Below are positions 44,202 through 52,658 of a DNA stretch of 64,000 nucleotides, piece by piece. The translations under genes were made by a program, and so were the position numbers. Numbering within the stretch: position 1 is the first letter of the stretch; each line of letters starts with the position of its first letter. Source of the DNA: Streptococcus suis (GTDB lineage Bacteria; Bacillota; Bacilli; Lactobacillales; Streptococcaceae); the NCBI GenBank assembly GCA_024583055.1, contig CP102145.1:62001-126000 (forward strand). The letters are read 5' to 3'. The notes under the pieces are model-generated. The model saw only the letters and a program-made list of their open reading frames with translations, did not search any database and was not told the origin of the DNA.

Positions 44202-45734
44202 TTAGATGCTGTCTAGCCTGTATAGTCCTTGCTTGCTTAGTTTGTAAACCTGATGACAAACCTCCCTCAAAAATCGTCGATCGTGCGAGACGCAGATAAG
44301 TGTCCCCTGATAATCCGAGAATAATTCACGAATGTTGGGCTGTGAAATGGGTGAAAAATTGCGACTGGGCTCGTCTAGTAGTAAAACATTGGCCTTGTCC
44401 AATACCATTTTTAAGAGCAGTAATTTTGCTTGTTGCCCCCCTGATAAATCGGAAATAGCATGGTGAACCTCTTCGCGGGTGAATTGGAGACTGGCCAGGT
44501 AGGTGAGAGCAGCCTCTTGTTCCTCTTTATCCTTTTCTCCTGCTAAAAATGCGAGAGGAGTTTTGCTTAATGGCAATAAATCTGCATAGTGCTGAGGCAT
44601 GTAGCCCAGCTGTAGGTCAGACCTGGTTTGCAGATGCTGATAGAGGAACTTGATGAGGCTGGATTTTCCGACACCATTGGCTCCGATAATGCCGACTTTC
44701 TCACCTGCTTTGACCTTCATGAAGAGATTTTTGACCAACAGGCGCTCAGGGCACCACAGTTCTTCCCCCTGTACGTCGATAATCTGTTTGTGCGCTGGCA
44801 ACGGCTGAATGTCAGAAAAGAACAGGTGAATGGCATCTTCATGGTAGGGCATTTTGGTCATGCTTTCTGCCTGTTTTTCATAGCGCTTTTCCCTAGCTAA
44901 AACAGATTTCATCTTTTTGGCTACTAGCCGTCCAGCTGTTGCATCATGGGTATTAAGTAAGGTATTCCGGACCTGAGATTTTTGGCGACGGTGTTTTTCC
45001 ATGACTTTTTCAAATTCCTTGCGGTCGTTTTGCGCTTGCTGGATCTGTTTATAGTAGGCTGCCTCGCGCTGGTCACGGTAGGCTTGATAATCTATGGTCT
45101 GAACGCTTGTTTTGGCCAGCATTTTTTTCTTTACAGATTGTAAATGCACAATTTTTGTGGCAGTTTTAGCAAGAAAATCCTCATCGTGTGAGACGTAGAC
45201 AATCGTTTTGGAGCTAGTGGCAATATAGTTTTCCAACCATGAGAGCGTATCTAGGTCTAGGTCGTTTGACGGTTCGTCTAGGAAAATAATATCAGAATGC
45301 TTAGCGAGCGATTTGATGAGTTGGATTTTAAGTTTTTCTCCACCGGACAGGCTAGAAATCAATTGGTCACTGCTCAATCGGTCACTGTCAAAAGTCAGTT
45401 GGTCGGCGAAGCGATAGAGCAGTCCGAAATCAATATCAAGATCTACTTGAGAAAAGAAGTAGTCATTGAGTGTCAGCTCTGCCATTTCCAAAGGAAGAGA
45501 CTGTGGGATGTAGATCGGTGCGCTGAAGTGGCGCTGAATCGTGCCACTTATCAGGAGATAGTCTGCTACCATGTCTGGATTGAGCAAGGTCTTGAGAAGG
45601 CTGGACTTGCCATTGCCTTCTTCGCCAATGATAGCCACCTTATCGCCACTATTGATGGTGAGGGTGAGGTCGGCTACTAGTGGACGCAGGTCTTTTTGGT
45701 GGTGGATCGAGAGATTTTGTGTTGTGATGAGCAT
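44202..45734 (-). CDS. ABC-F ATPase of antibiotic-resistance type
   Basis: The 510-residue soluble tandem ABC protein has Walker A GEEGNGKSS and GANGVGKSS, signatures LSGGEK and LSGGQQAK, and Walker B LDEPSNDLDLD and LDEPSRNFSPIS. The second site lacks the NHLD sequence of the two housekeeping ABC-F proteins in this window (9716, 18637). The central arm (about 210-290) is long, Lys/Arg/Gln-rich and helical, as in ribosome-protecting ABC-F proteins. I start at MLITTQNLS, preceded by AAGGAGGCC. The leader has a strong promoter, a tiny ORF and three terminators, the arrangement known for inducible ABC-F resistance genes. Drug specificity cannot be read from sequence. Confidence 0.82.
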   Translation of the reverse strand: MLITTQNLSIHHQKDLRPLVADLTLTINSGDKVAIIGEEGNGKSSLLKTLLNPDMVADYLLISGTIQRHFSAPIYIPQSLPLEMAELTLNDYFFSQVDLDIDFGLLYRFADQLTFDSDRLSSDQLISSLSGGEKLKIQLIKSLAKHSDIIFLDEPSNDLDLDTLSWLENYIATSSKTIVYVSHDEDFLAKTATKIVHLQSVKKKMLAKTSVQTIDYQAYRDQREAAYYKQIQQAQNDRKEFEKVMEKHRRQKSQVRNTLLNTHDATAGRLVAKKMKSVLAREKRYEKQAESMTKMPYHEDAIHLFFSDIQPLPAHKQIIDVQGEELWCPERLLVKNLFMKVKAGEKVGIIGANGVGKSSLIKFLYQHLQTRSDLQLGYMPQHYADLLPLSKTPLAFLAGEKDKEEQEAALTYLASLQFTREEVHHAISDLSGGQQAKLLLLKMVLDKANVLLLDEPSRNFSPISQPNIRELFSDYQGTLICVSHDRRFLREVCHQVYKLSKQGLYRLDSI

Positions 45735-45752
45735 AAGGCCTCCTTGTATGAG

Positions 45753-45781
45753 AAAAAACACACTACTTACTCAGTAGCGTG
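45753..45781 (-). terminator. Leader terminator 3 of the ABC-F gene
   Basis: On the minus strand CACGCTACT and AGTAGTGTG form a stem followed by TTTTTT. It lies only about 20 bases before the start codon. Confidence 0.8.
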
Positions 45782-45788
45782 CCTGCTC

Positions 45789-45813
45789 AAAAAAGACCTA
45801 TTTTGGGAATAGG
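45789..45813 (-). terminator. Leader terminator 2 of the ABC-F gene
   Basis: On the minus strand CCTATT and AATAGG enclose a short loop and are followed by TCTTTTTT. Flanking CCTGTTC and GAGCAGG can extend or compete with it. Confidence 0.75.
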
Positions 45814-45821
45814 AGAACAGG

Positions 45822-45883
45822 AAAAATAGACACAGGCAAGCTACCTCTAAGTATAAACTTAATAGAGATTACTTGTCTGTGTC
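45822..45883 (-). promoter_or_regulatory. Leader hairpin/terminator 1 coupled to an upstream ORF
   Basis: On the minus strand GACACAGACAAG (45883-45872) pairs with CTTGCCTGTGTC (45840-45829), with an inner CTCTA/TAGAG pair, and TATTTTT follows. The 5' arm consists of codons 2-5 of the leader ORF. A ribosome on that ORF would block the stem, the geometry expected for ribosome-mediated attenuation. Confidence 0.65.
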
Positions 45884-45886
45884 CAT
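45869..45886 (-). CDS. Five-codon leader peptide MDTDK
   Basis: ATG, four codons and TAA encode M-D-T-D-K. GAGG lies 9 bases before the ATG, on the predicted leader transcript about 26 bases from its 5' end. The ORF overlaps the 5' arm of leader hairpin 1. It is far shorter than any annotated gene; its support is position and structure. Its likely role is sensing a stalled or slowed ribosome rather than making a functional peptide. Confidence 0.5.
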   Translation of the reverse strand: MDTDK

Positions 45887-45918
45887 GGTCCTTTACCTCG
45901 TATTCTTTTGATAGTATT

Positions 45919-45947
45919 ACTATATCTGATTGGGAATAATTTGTCAA
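45919..45947 (-). promoter_or_regulatory. Strong promoter of the attenuated ABC-F gene
   Basis: On the minus strand a perfect TTGACA (45947-45942) is 17 bases from TATAGT (45924-45919). Transcription should start near 45912, leaving a leader of about 178 bases before the ABC-F start codon. The promoter overlaps the 3' end of the upstream gene. Confidence 0.75.
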
Positions 45948-46579
45948 GCCATATCATCATTTTCGAATATGGTTTGGTCAGTTTTTCCGTTGACAATGTT
46001 AGCAATGGTCTGGGCAACCTTTTCCACGGCAATTGGTCGACCGGCCCAAGCTGGACTTGCAGGGTCCATTTTTTCCAGAATAGCCTGGGCTCTTTCATTT
46101 GTCCCTGCCTTGCCTGGACCGTACATCATGCTAGGACGGACGATGCTCGTTTTGAAGGATTGCGCCAAGAGATAATCCTCCGCCTCTTTTTTAGCCTTGC
46201 GGTAGCCTTCTGGCGTCGCAAGCCCTTCGAGGTGGGTAGATACGTAAATGTAGTGGTGGTCACTTTTATCAGCCATAACATCCGCAATCACCTTGGCAGC
46301 ACCGAGAATGACCTTATCATAGGTTAAGCCTTTTTCGGGCTCTTCTTTGACCATACCGACCAAGTTAATGACAACAGTATGGTCATTAAGCAATTCCTTC
46401 CACTGATCTGCTTGATAGAGGTCGGCCTCTACCCAGTCGATGTCTGGACGGAATTTTTTGCTATTTTCGGGATTAAATGACCGTGTAATAGCAGTTAGCT
46501 GATGACCGCTCGCAATCAATTTTTCCATCACTTCTTGACCTAAAAAGCCACTTGCTCCGAATAAAAGTACATTTGACAT
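45944..46579 (-). CDS. NAD(P)-binding oxidoreductase (atypical SDR, NmrA-like)
   Basis: The 211-residue protein has an N-terminal Rossmann motif, LFGASGFLGQEVMEKL (about 5-20), and then VVINLVGMVKEEP. The catalytic Tyr-x3-Lys is present only as GYRKAKKEAED, and HLEGLATPEG precedes it. It resembles complex I NDUFA9-like or NmrA-type atypical short-chain dehydrogenases, some of which sense rather than reduce. Substrate unknown. I start at MSNVLLFG with GGGAGGAATTC upstream; the frame extends 8 codons further. Its end contains the promoter of the ABC-F gene. Confidence 0.82.
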   Translation of the reverse strand: MSNVLLFGASGFLGQEVMEKLIASGHQLTAITRSFNPENSKKFRPDIDWVEADLYQADQWKELLNDHTVVINLVGMVKEEPEKGLTYDKVILGAAKVIADVMADKSDHHYIYVSTHLEGLATPEGYRKAKKEAEDYLLAQSFKTSIVRPSMMYGPGKAGTNERAQAILEKMDPASPAWAGRPIAVEKVAQTIANIVNGKTDQTIFENDDMA

Positions 46580-46689
46580 AAGAATTCCTCCCTTGGATAT
46601 CACTATGTAGTAATTATATACCTATTTTGAGCATTTGTCACATATAAAACATCCTTATGCTATAATGAAAGGGAAAAGGAGAAATCGCA

Positions 46690-47181
46690 ATGCCAATAAG
46701 GAATATAAGACAATCAGAGCAACTAGAAATTGATACTACCGTACGCCTTCGTGCCTATGATGGTCAATATGAGCTTGCTTTTGACTGGCATCAAAATATG
46801 GAGCTAGTCTGGTTGGTTGATGGTGTGAAAGAAGCTTATAGCTTGGAAAAATTAGCTAGGATGTACCGTTTTTTATCGGAAAATGGCGAGTGCTACTGGA
46901 TAGAAATTCGGGAAAAGTGTGGTTGGAGACCAATTGGAGACGTGACCCTGCTGGCAGATGACTTTGCGATTTCCATCGGCGATAGCCGTTACTGGGCAAG
47001 GGGCATTGGTGGCAAGGTCTTAAAACGGATGATAGAACGTGCGAAAGAGCTAGGCTTCACAGAAATTCGAGTAGGAGAAATTTATGATTGGAATATTGGT
47101 TCCCAGCGTCTGTTTGAGAAGATGGGATTTAGCAGGCTCGAAAAAACAGAGAAGGGCTGGTCTTACAAGGTGACAGTATAA
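46690..47181 (+). CDS. GNAT-family N-acetyltransferase
   Basis: The 163-residue protein has a GNAT fold, with the acetyl-CoA pyrophosphate loop at WARGIGGKVLKRMIERA (about 103-119), preceded by strand ISIGD, and the C-terminal NIGSQRLFEKMGFSRLE motif. It resembles RimJ/RimL or aminoglycoside-type acetyltransferases; the acceptor is unknown. An extended -10, TGCTATAAT (46661-46666), and the ribosome site AAAAGGAG precede it. Its stop overlaps the start of a small P-loop fragment. Confidence 0.85.
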   Translation: MPIRNIRQSEQLEIDTTVRLRAYDGQYELAFDWHQNMELVWLVDGVKEAYSLEKLARMYRFLSENGECYWIEIREKCGWRPIGDVTLLADDFAISIGDSRYWARGIGGKVLKRMIERAKELGFTEIRVGEIYDWNIGSQRLFEKMGFSRLEKTEKGWSYKVTV

Positions 47182-47281
47182 TGATGATTAATAGTCCCGG
47201 TGCTGGGAAATCGACCTTTTCACTCTACTTTCCGTGTATCAGGGCAAGATGGGCTTTATATTACATCCAGAAAAGACGCTA
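47181..47281 (+). pseudogene. P-loop NTPase fragment
   Basis: A short ORF starting on the last base of the GNAT stop encodes about 32 residues: MMINSPGAGKSTFSLYF, then unrelated-looking sequence and a stop. The Walker A motif GAGKST at the very start is typical of small adenylate kinase-like or topology-modulation proteins. Everything after the P-loop is lost, so it is a gene remnant. Confidence 0.5.
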
Positions 47282-47307
47282 ATAATAATTTGAAGAAACT
47301 CAAAAAA

Positions 47308-47336
47308 CCTTGACAAAGCAAGGTTTTTTCTAATCT
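47308..47336. terminator. Bidirectional terminator before glnQ
   Basis: AAAAACCTTG and CAAGGTTTTTT arms, rich in A and T on both sides, serve the minus-strand transporter operon and any read-through from the GNAT gene. Confidence 0.8.
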
Positions 47337-48077
47337 TTATACGTTCAGGACCTTATCCAGGAAGTCTTTGAGACGTGGGTGTTGTGGGTTGTCGAAGATT
47401 TGTTCGGGTGTGCCGTCTTCAAGGAATTCACCGCCGTCTGTAAAGATGACGCGGTTAGCAACCTTGCGGGCAAAGCCCATCTCGTGCGTAACAATCAACA
47501 TGGTCATGCCTTGCTCAGCTAGGTCTTTCATAACGTTGAGTACGTCGCCGACCATTTCTGGGTCAAGGGCAGACGTTGGTTCATCAAAGAGCATGATGTC
47601 TGGGTTCATAGCCAGCGCGCGGGCAATAGCTACACGCTGTTTCTGACCACCGGACAGGCTATCTGGCATAGCGTCACGCTTGTCTGCTAGACCGACCTTT
47701 TCCAGTAATTCCATGCCGACTTTCTCGGCTTCAGCCTTATTCAATTTTTTATGTTCGATAGGAGCAAAGGTGATATTTTCTAAGACGGACATGTGTGGGA
47801 AGAGGTTGAAGTGCTGAAATACCATTCCGACATTTTCACGGAAGGCATCAACATCTGTTTTAGGGTCAGTCAGATTGTAACCATCTACCATAACATGACC
47901 ACTTGTGATGGATTCCAGGAGGTTGAGTGTACGAAGGAAGGTTGATTTACCAGATCCAGAAGGACCGATAATGCAGACAACGTCCCCCTCGTAGAATTTT
48001 GCAGAGACGCCTTTCAAGACCTCGTTTTTCCCGTAAGACTTGTGCAGGTCTTCAACATTGATTTTTAATAAAGCCAT
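47337..48077 (-). CDS. glnQ: Polar amino-acid ABC transporter ATPase (GlnQ-like)
   Basis: The 246-residue ATPase has Walker [10 protein letters not shown] (about 37-45), signature LSGGQKQR, Walker [15 protein letters not shown] and the switch His in IVTHEMGFA. It belongs to the GlnQ/HisP group that drives uptake of polar amino acids. Its start overlaps the stop of the permease gene by one base. Glutamine as substrate is inferred from the fused partner. Confidence 0.9.
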   Translation of the reverse strand: MALLKINVEDLHKSYGKNEVLKGVSAKFYEGDVVCIIGPSGSGKSTFLRTLNLLESITSGHVMVDGYNLTDPKTDVDAFRENVGMVFQHFNLFPHMSVLENITFAPIEHKKLNKAEAEKVGMELLEKVGLADKRDAMPDSLSGGQKQRVAIARALAMNPDIMLFDEPTSALDPEMVGDVLNVMKDLAEQGMTMLIVTHEMGFARKVANRVIFTDGGEFLEDGTPEQIFDNPQHPRLKDFLDKVLNV

Positions 48078-50281
48078 TATTTGCCTCCTTTTTCAAGTTT
48101 ACGTGCCAAGCGAGTCAAGAGGGTGATAACCACCAAGTAGATGATAGCAAGGATTGCATACATACGGAAGGATTGGTAGTTACGGGCAATGATAATCTTA
48201 CCAGCTTGGAAGAGTTCGACAAGACCAATCGCAGAGATGATGGTCGTATCTTTCAATGTAATAACGAATTGGTTGATGAAGTTTGGCAGCATGATTTTAC
48301 CAGCCTGTGGCAGGATAATCTTGCGCATGGTTGTCCCGTAGGAAATACCCAAACTGCGTGAGGCTTCCATTTGCCCAACAGGAACGGCTTGAATACCACC
48401 GCGGACAATTTCTGCGATATAGGCACCGGAGTTAAGCGATAGGGCAATGGTACCGGCTACGAAGTCGTTGATTGGTGATTGTTGACCAGTGATGGACTCA
48501 ATCAAGTTTGGAATACCCCAGAAGATGAAGGCTGCAACAATCATCAACGGAATACCGCGAACCACATCAACGAAAACGGATGAGATAACACGAAGGGCCT
48601 TGATTGGGCTCACTGCAAACATACCAAAGATAATACCGATAACGATAGCAATGGCAAACGACAAGAGAGCCAAACCAACAGTAATACCAAGACCAGACAG
48701 GAGCTGACCGTAGTTGTTTTTCAAGAGACCGAAAATGGTGGTTTCATCAACTGTTTCAGTGGCTGTACTTGGTGTTGTCTCTTCTTTGGCATTGAAGTAT
48801 TTGTTGAAAATCTCATCGTACTTGCCTGATTCTACCAATGCAGCCAAGCCATTGTTGAACATTTCAATCAGTTCAGGATTGTTGCCTTTTTTCACAGCAA
48901 ATCCGTATTCACCAGATTTTTCACCTGGGATTGGAGTAGCGAAATCACGACCTTGTTGGATAGCGTAGAGGAGGACCGCTTCATCATCCATGAGGGCGTC
49001 AATTGAGCCAGAGTTGAGACTGTCGTACATGCCAGAAGCCTCGTCGAAGGCCTTCAAAGTATAACCATACTTGTCTTTGTTGCTTTCTAAGAAAGTGTAA
49101 GACGCTGTACCGTTTTTGGCACCGACTGTCTTGCCTTTGAGGTCTTCATAGGATGCAATGTCACTGCCGTTTTTAACCGCCAGCAGGATATTTGACGAGT
49201 AGTATGCATCTGAGAAATCAAAGATTTCCTTACGAGCGTCAGTGATCGACATACCAGCGATAACGGCATCTGCTTGACCAGCTTGGACAGCGTTAAGGGC
49301 TGCATCGAAACCAGGGTTTTGGATAGTGATGGTGATTCCTTGTTGCTCCGCAATGGCCTTGATCAATTCCATGTCAATGCCGACGTACTTACCAGACTCG
49401 TCCTGGTATTCAAATGGGGCAAATGATGAATCTGAAACGATCGTGTAGCTTGACTTGATAGGGGTTGCTTTTTTAGTAGCATCACCAGATAATTTCAAGC
49501 GAGATGAGTAGTTCTGCATATCAGCAGAGGCGGTAGCTACACCAAACCATTTATTCATGATTTTTTCGTAGGTACCGTCTTCTTTCATAGCTGCAAGAGC
49601 CTTATTGAAATCATCAACGAGGTACTCATATTGGCTTCCTTTTTTAACAGAGAAACCAAATGATCCAATTGGTTCGCCAGGGATGTCCAAGCTCAGGTCT
49701 TGCCCTTGTTGGATAGCGTATTGGATAACCGCCTCATCGTCCATAGCAGCGTCAATAGCGCCAGTGGAAAGACTGTTATACATCGTGTCCCCTGTGTCGA
49801 AGGTTTTGATAGTAAAACCGTACTTGTCCTTGTTTTCTTCGAGGAAGGTTTGAGAAGCTGTACCGTTTTTAACACCAACTGTCTTGCCTTTGAGGTCTTC
49901 ATAGGAAGAAATCTTGTTAGACTTGGTTGTTGCAATGATAATCTTCGTATCAAAGTAGGGGTCTGAGAAGGTAAAGACCTTTTTGCGGGCTTCGGTAATG
50001 GTCGTACCAGCCATGAGGGCATCGGCCGAACCAGACTGGACCGCATTGACAGCAGCATCAAATCCTGGGAAGGATTGATTCATTTTCCAATTTGAACGTT
50101 TTGCAACTTCGTTGATAATATCAACATCTAATCCTTTATAAGTTTGGTCAGAATCTTTAAATTCAAATGGTGCATAGGCATTGTCAAAGACGATATCGAT
50201 CGTATCATCTGCCTGAACACCTGTAAAAATAAAGAAGACCGGCAAAATGCTTGCCAATAGCATGAATAATTTTTTCTTCAT
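48077..50281 (-). CDS. glnP: Amino-acid ABC transporter with two fused binding domains and permease
   Basis: The 734-residue protein combines a signal segment (about 1-25, [19 protein letters not shown]), two tandem type 3 solute-binding domains (about 27-250 and 275-510) and a His/Glu permease domain (about 525-734). The permease has the EAA-like motif [23 protein letters not shown]. Both binding domains have the family opening ([19 protein letters not shown]) and the motif [12 protein letters not shown] or [12 protein letters not shown], so they arose by duplication. The layout matches the double-domain GlnP of lactic acid bacteria, which imports Gln, Glu and Asn. I start at MKKKLFM, 7 bases after AAGGAG; the ATG two codons earlier is too close. 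Confidence 0.9.
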   Translation of the reverse strand: MKKKLFMLLASILPVFFIFTGVQADDTIDIVFDNAYAPFEFKDSDQTYKGLDVDIINEVAKRSNWKMNQSFPGFDAAVNAVQSGSADALMAGTTITEARKKVFTFSDPYFDTKIIIATTKSNKISSYEDLKGKTVGVKNGTASQTFLEENKDKYGFTIKTFDTGDTMYNSLSTGAIDAAMDDEAVIQYAIQQGQDLSLDIPGEPIGSFGFSVKKGSQYEYLVDDFNKALAAMKEDGTYEKIMNKWFGVATASADMQNYSSRLKLSGDATKKATPIKSSYTIVSDSSFAPFEYQDESGKYVGIDMELIKAIAEQQGITITIQNPGFDAALNAVQAGQADAVIAGMSITDARKEIFDFSDAYYSSNILLAVKNGSDIASYEDLKGKTVGAKNGTASYTFLESNKDKYGYTLKAFDEASGMYDSLNSGSIDALMDDEAVLLYAIQQGRDFATPIPGEKSGEYGFAVKKGNNPELIEMFNNGLAALVESGKYDEIFNKYFNAKEETTPSTATETVDETTIFGLLKNNYGQLLSGLGITVGLALLSFAIAIVIGIIFGMFAVSPIKALRVISSVFVDVVRGIPLMIVAAFIFWGIPNLIESITGQQSPINDFVAGTIALSLNSGAYIAEIVRGGIQAVPVGQMEASRSLGISYGTTMRKIILPQAGKIMLPNFINQFVITLKDTTIISAIGLVELFQAGKIIIARNYQSFRMYAILAIIYLVVITLLTRLARKLEKGGK

Positions 50282-50455
50282 TTCCATACTCCTTCTATTA
50301 TAAAATAACTTTTCCATTGTACCATATTATGAAAATTAATGCAAAAACAATGAAAAGGTTATGTCAGAAAATATAACATTGTAAGTTATTAAATTGTGAG
50401 AAAATTTAATCTTTCACCCCCGAAAAACTATTTTTTCAATGAAATGTCGGACTTG

Positions 50456-50464
50456 TGATAAAAT
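50456..50464 (+). promoter_or_regulatory. -10 of uvrB, six bases before the start codon
   Basis: TGTGATAAAAT includes an extended -10 with hexamer TAAAAT at 50459-50464. The uvrB ATG at 50471 falls on the expected +1 and no ribosome site is present. Confidence 0.5.
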
Positions 50465-50470
50465 AGAACC

Positions 50471-52456
50471 ATGATTAACCGAAATACAGAAAACCAATTT
50501 AAACTTGTATCTAAATACTCACCGTCTGGCGACCAGCCCCAAGCCATCGAAACCTTGGTCGATAATATCGAGGGTGGAGAAAAAGCCCAGATTCTCATGG
50601 GGGCGACTGGTACTGGTAAGACCTACACCATGAGTCAGGTCATCGCCCGTGTCAATAAGCCCACTCTGGTTATCGCCCACAACAAGACCTTGGCTGGTCA
50701 GCTCTATAGCGAGTTCAAGGAATTCTTCCCAGAAAATGCGGTAGAATACTTCGTGTCATACTACGATTACTACCAGCCAGAAGCCTATGTTCCGTCCAGC
50801 GACACCTATATTGAAAAGGATAGTTCGGTCAATGATGAGATTGACAAGCTCCGCCACTCAGCGACCTCAGCCCTGCTGGAGCGAAACGATGTCATCGTGG
50901 TGGCTTCGGTTTCCTGTATTTACGGTTTGGGTTCGCCCAAGGAATATTCTGACAGCGTGGTCAGTCTGCGACCAGGTCAGGAGATTTCCCGTGATCAGTT
51001 GCTTAATTCTCTGGTCGATATTCAGTTCGAGCGCAACGACATCGACTTCCAACGGGGACGCTTCCGTGTACGTGGAGATGTGGTGGAGATTTTCCCAGCT
51101 TCTCGTGACGAACACGCTTTTCGTGTCGAATTTTTCGGCGATGAAATTGACCGCATCCGTGAGATTGAAAGCCTGACAGGTAAGGTTTTGGGCGATGTGG
51201 ATCACTTGGCCATTTTCCCTGCCACCCACTTCGTGACCAACGATGACCATATGGAAACGGCTATTGCCAAGATTCAGGCAGAACTGGAAGAGCAACTCAA
51301 GGTCTTTGAGGCAGAAGGAAAACTCTTAGAAGCTCAGCGATTGAAACAACGGACCGACTACGACATCGAAATGCTACGGGAGATGGGCTATACCAACGGA
51401 GTTGAGAACTATTCACGGCATATGGACGGGCGAAGCGAGGGTGAACCACCTTATACCTTGCTAGACTTTTTCCCAGAGGATTTCCTGATTATGATTGACG
51501 AGAGTCACATGACTATGGGGCAGATTAAGGGGATGTACAATGGTGACCGCTCACGAAAAGAGATGCTGGTTAACTACGGTTTCCGCCTCCCGAGTGCGCT
51601 GGATAATCGTCCGCTGCGCAGGGAAGAATTTGAGAGCCATGTCCACCAGATTGTCTATGTCTCAGCGACGCCGGGTGACTATGAGATGGAGCAGACAGAG
51701 ACCGTTGTCGAACAGATTATTCGGCCGACCGGGCTCTTGGACCCTGAAGTTGAGGTCCGTCCAACCATGGGGCAGATGGATGACCTCTTGGGCGAAATCC
51801 ATGCGCGTGTCGAGAAAGGCGAGCGGACCTTTATTACGACCCTGACCAAGAAAATGGCAGAGGATTTGACTGACTACCTTAAAGAAATGGGTGTTAAGGT
51901 CAAGTATATGCACTCGGACATCAAGACCTTGGAGCGTACGGAGATTATTCGCGATTTGCGTTTGGGCGTCTTTGATGTCTTGATAGGGATTAACCTCCTG
52001 CGTGAAGGGATTGACGTGCCAGAAGTTAGTCTGGTTGCTATTCTAGATGCTGACAAGGAAGGTTTCCTCCGTAATGAACGGGGGCTCATCCAGACAATTG
52101 GTCGTGCGGCCCGTAACTCTGAGGGTCATGTCATTATGTATGCGGACAAGGTCACCGAATCTATGCGCAAGGCTATGGACGAAACCGCCCGCCGTCGTCA
52201 AATCCAAATGGCTTATAATGAAGAACATGGCATCATTCCACAAACTATTAAAAAGGAAATTCGTGACCTGATTAGCGTGACCAAGGCTGTCACTCAGGAC
52301 AAGGAAGAAGTGGTGGACTTCAATGCTCTTAACAAAGATGAACGCAAGGCTATGATCAAGAAACTGGAAGGTCAAATGCAGGAAGCAGCAGAAGTGCTGG
52401 ACTTTGAATTGGCTGCTCAGATTCGTGATATGGTCATTGAACTCAAGAATAAGTAG
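50471..52456 (+). CDS. uvrB: Excinuclease ABC subunit B
   Basis: The 661-residue helicase-like protein has Walker [12 protein letters not shown] (about 38-48), the beta-hairpin [12 protein letters not shown] that inserts between DNA strands, the DESH motif as [10 protein letters not shown], the motif VSATPGDYE and [17 protein letters not shown]-terminal UVR domain (about 620-655) binds UvrC. It verifies DNA damage after loading by UvrA. The predicted leaderless start fits the first ATG exactly; no other start is plausible. A weak hairpin at about 52480-52506 follows. Confidence 0.97.
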   Translation: MINRNTENQFKLVSKYSPSGDQPQAIETLVDNIEGGEKAQILMGATGTGKTYTMSQVIARVNKPTLVIAHNKTLAGQLYSEFKEFFPENAVEYFVSYYDYYQPEAYVPSSDTYIEKDSSVNDEIDKLRHSATSALLERNDVIVVASVSCIYGLGSPKEYSDSVVSLRPGQEISRDQLLNSLVDIQFERNDIDFQRGRFRVRGDVVEIFPASRDEHAFRVEFFGDEIDRIREIESLTGKVLGDVDHLAIFPATHFVTNDDHMETAIAKIQAELEEQLKVFEAEGKLLEAQRLKQRTDYDIEMLREMGYTNGVENYSRHMDGRSEGEPPYTLLDFFPEDFLIMIDESHMTMGQIKGMYNGDRSRKEMLVNYGFRLPSALDNRPLRREEFESHVHQIVYVSATPGDYEMEQTETVVEQIIRPTGLLDPEVEVRPTMGQMDDLLGEIHARVEKGERTFITTLTKKMAEDLTDYLKEMGVKVKYMHSDIKTLERTEIIRDLRLGVFDVLIGINLLREGIDVPEVSLVAILDADKEGFLRNERGLIQTIGRAARNSEGHVIMYADKVTESMRKAMDETARRRQIQMAYNEEHGIIPQTIKKEIRDLISVTKAVTQDKEEVVDFNALNKDERKAMIKKLEGQMQEAAEVLDFELAAQIRDMVIELKNK

Positions 52457-52658
52457 AAAAGTAATAGAAAATCAGATTAAGGGGTATCAATCAGATGCTC
52501 TTTTTTCTATATTTTTACAGGAAGTAGTGTCTACAAGTTCATGCTGAAAAATTCTTTCGATTTTTGATTCAGATTAGTCTTTGCTTTGGCCTTTTCCAGA
52601 TATAAGAGCCTGACTTGCTTTCAGTAAGTTTTTAAGATGAATGTAGAGGGAAACAGAT

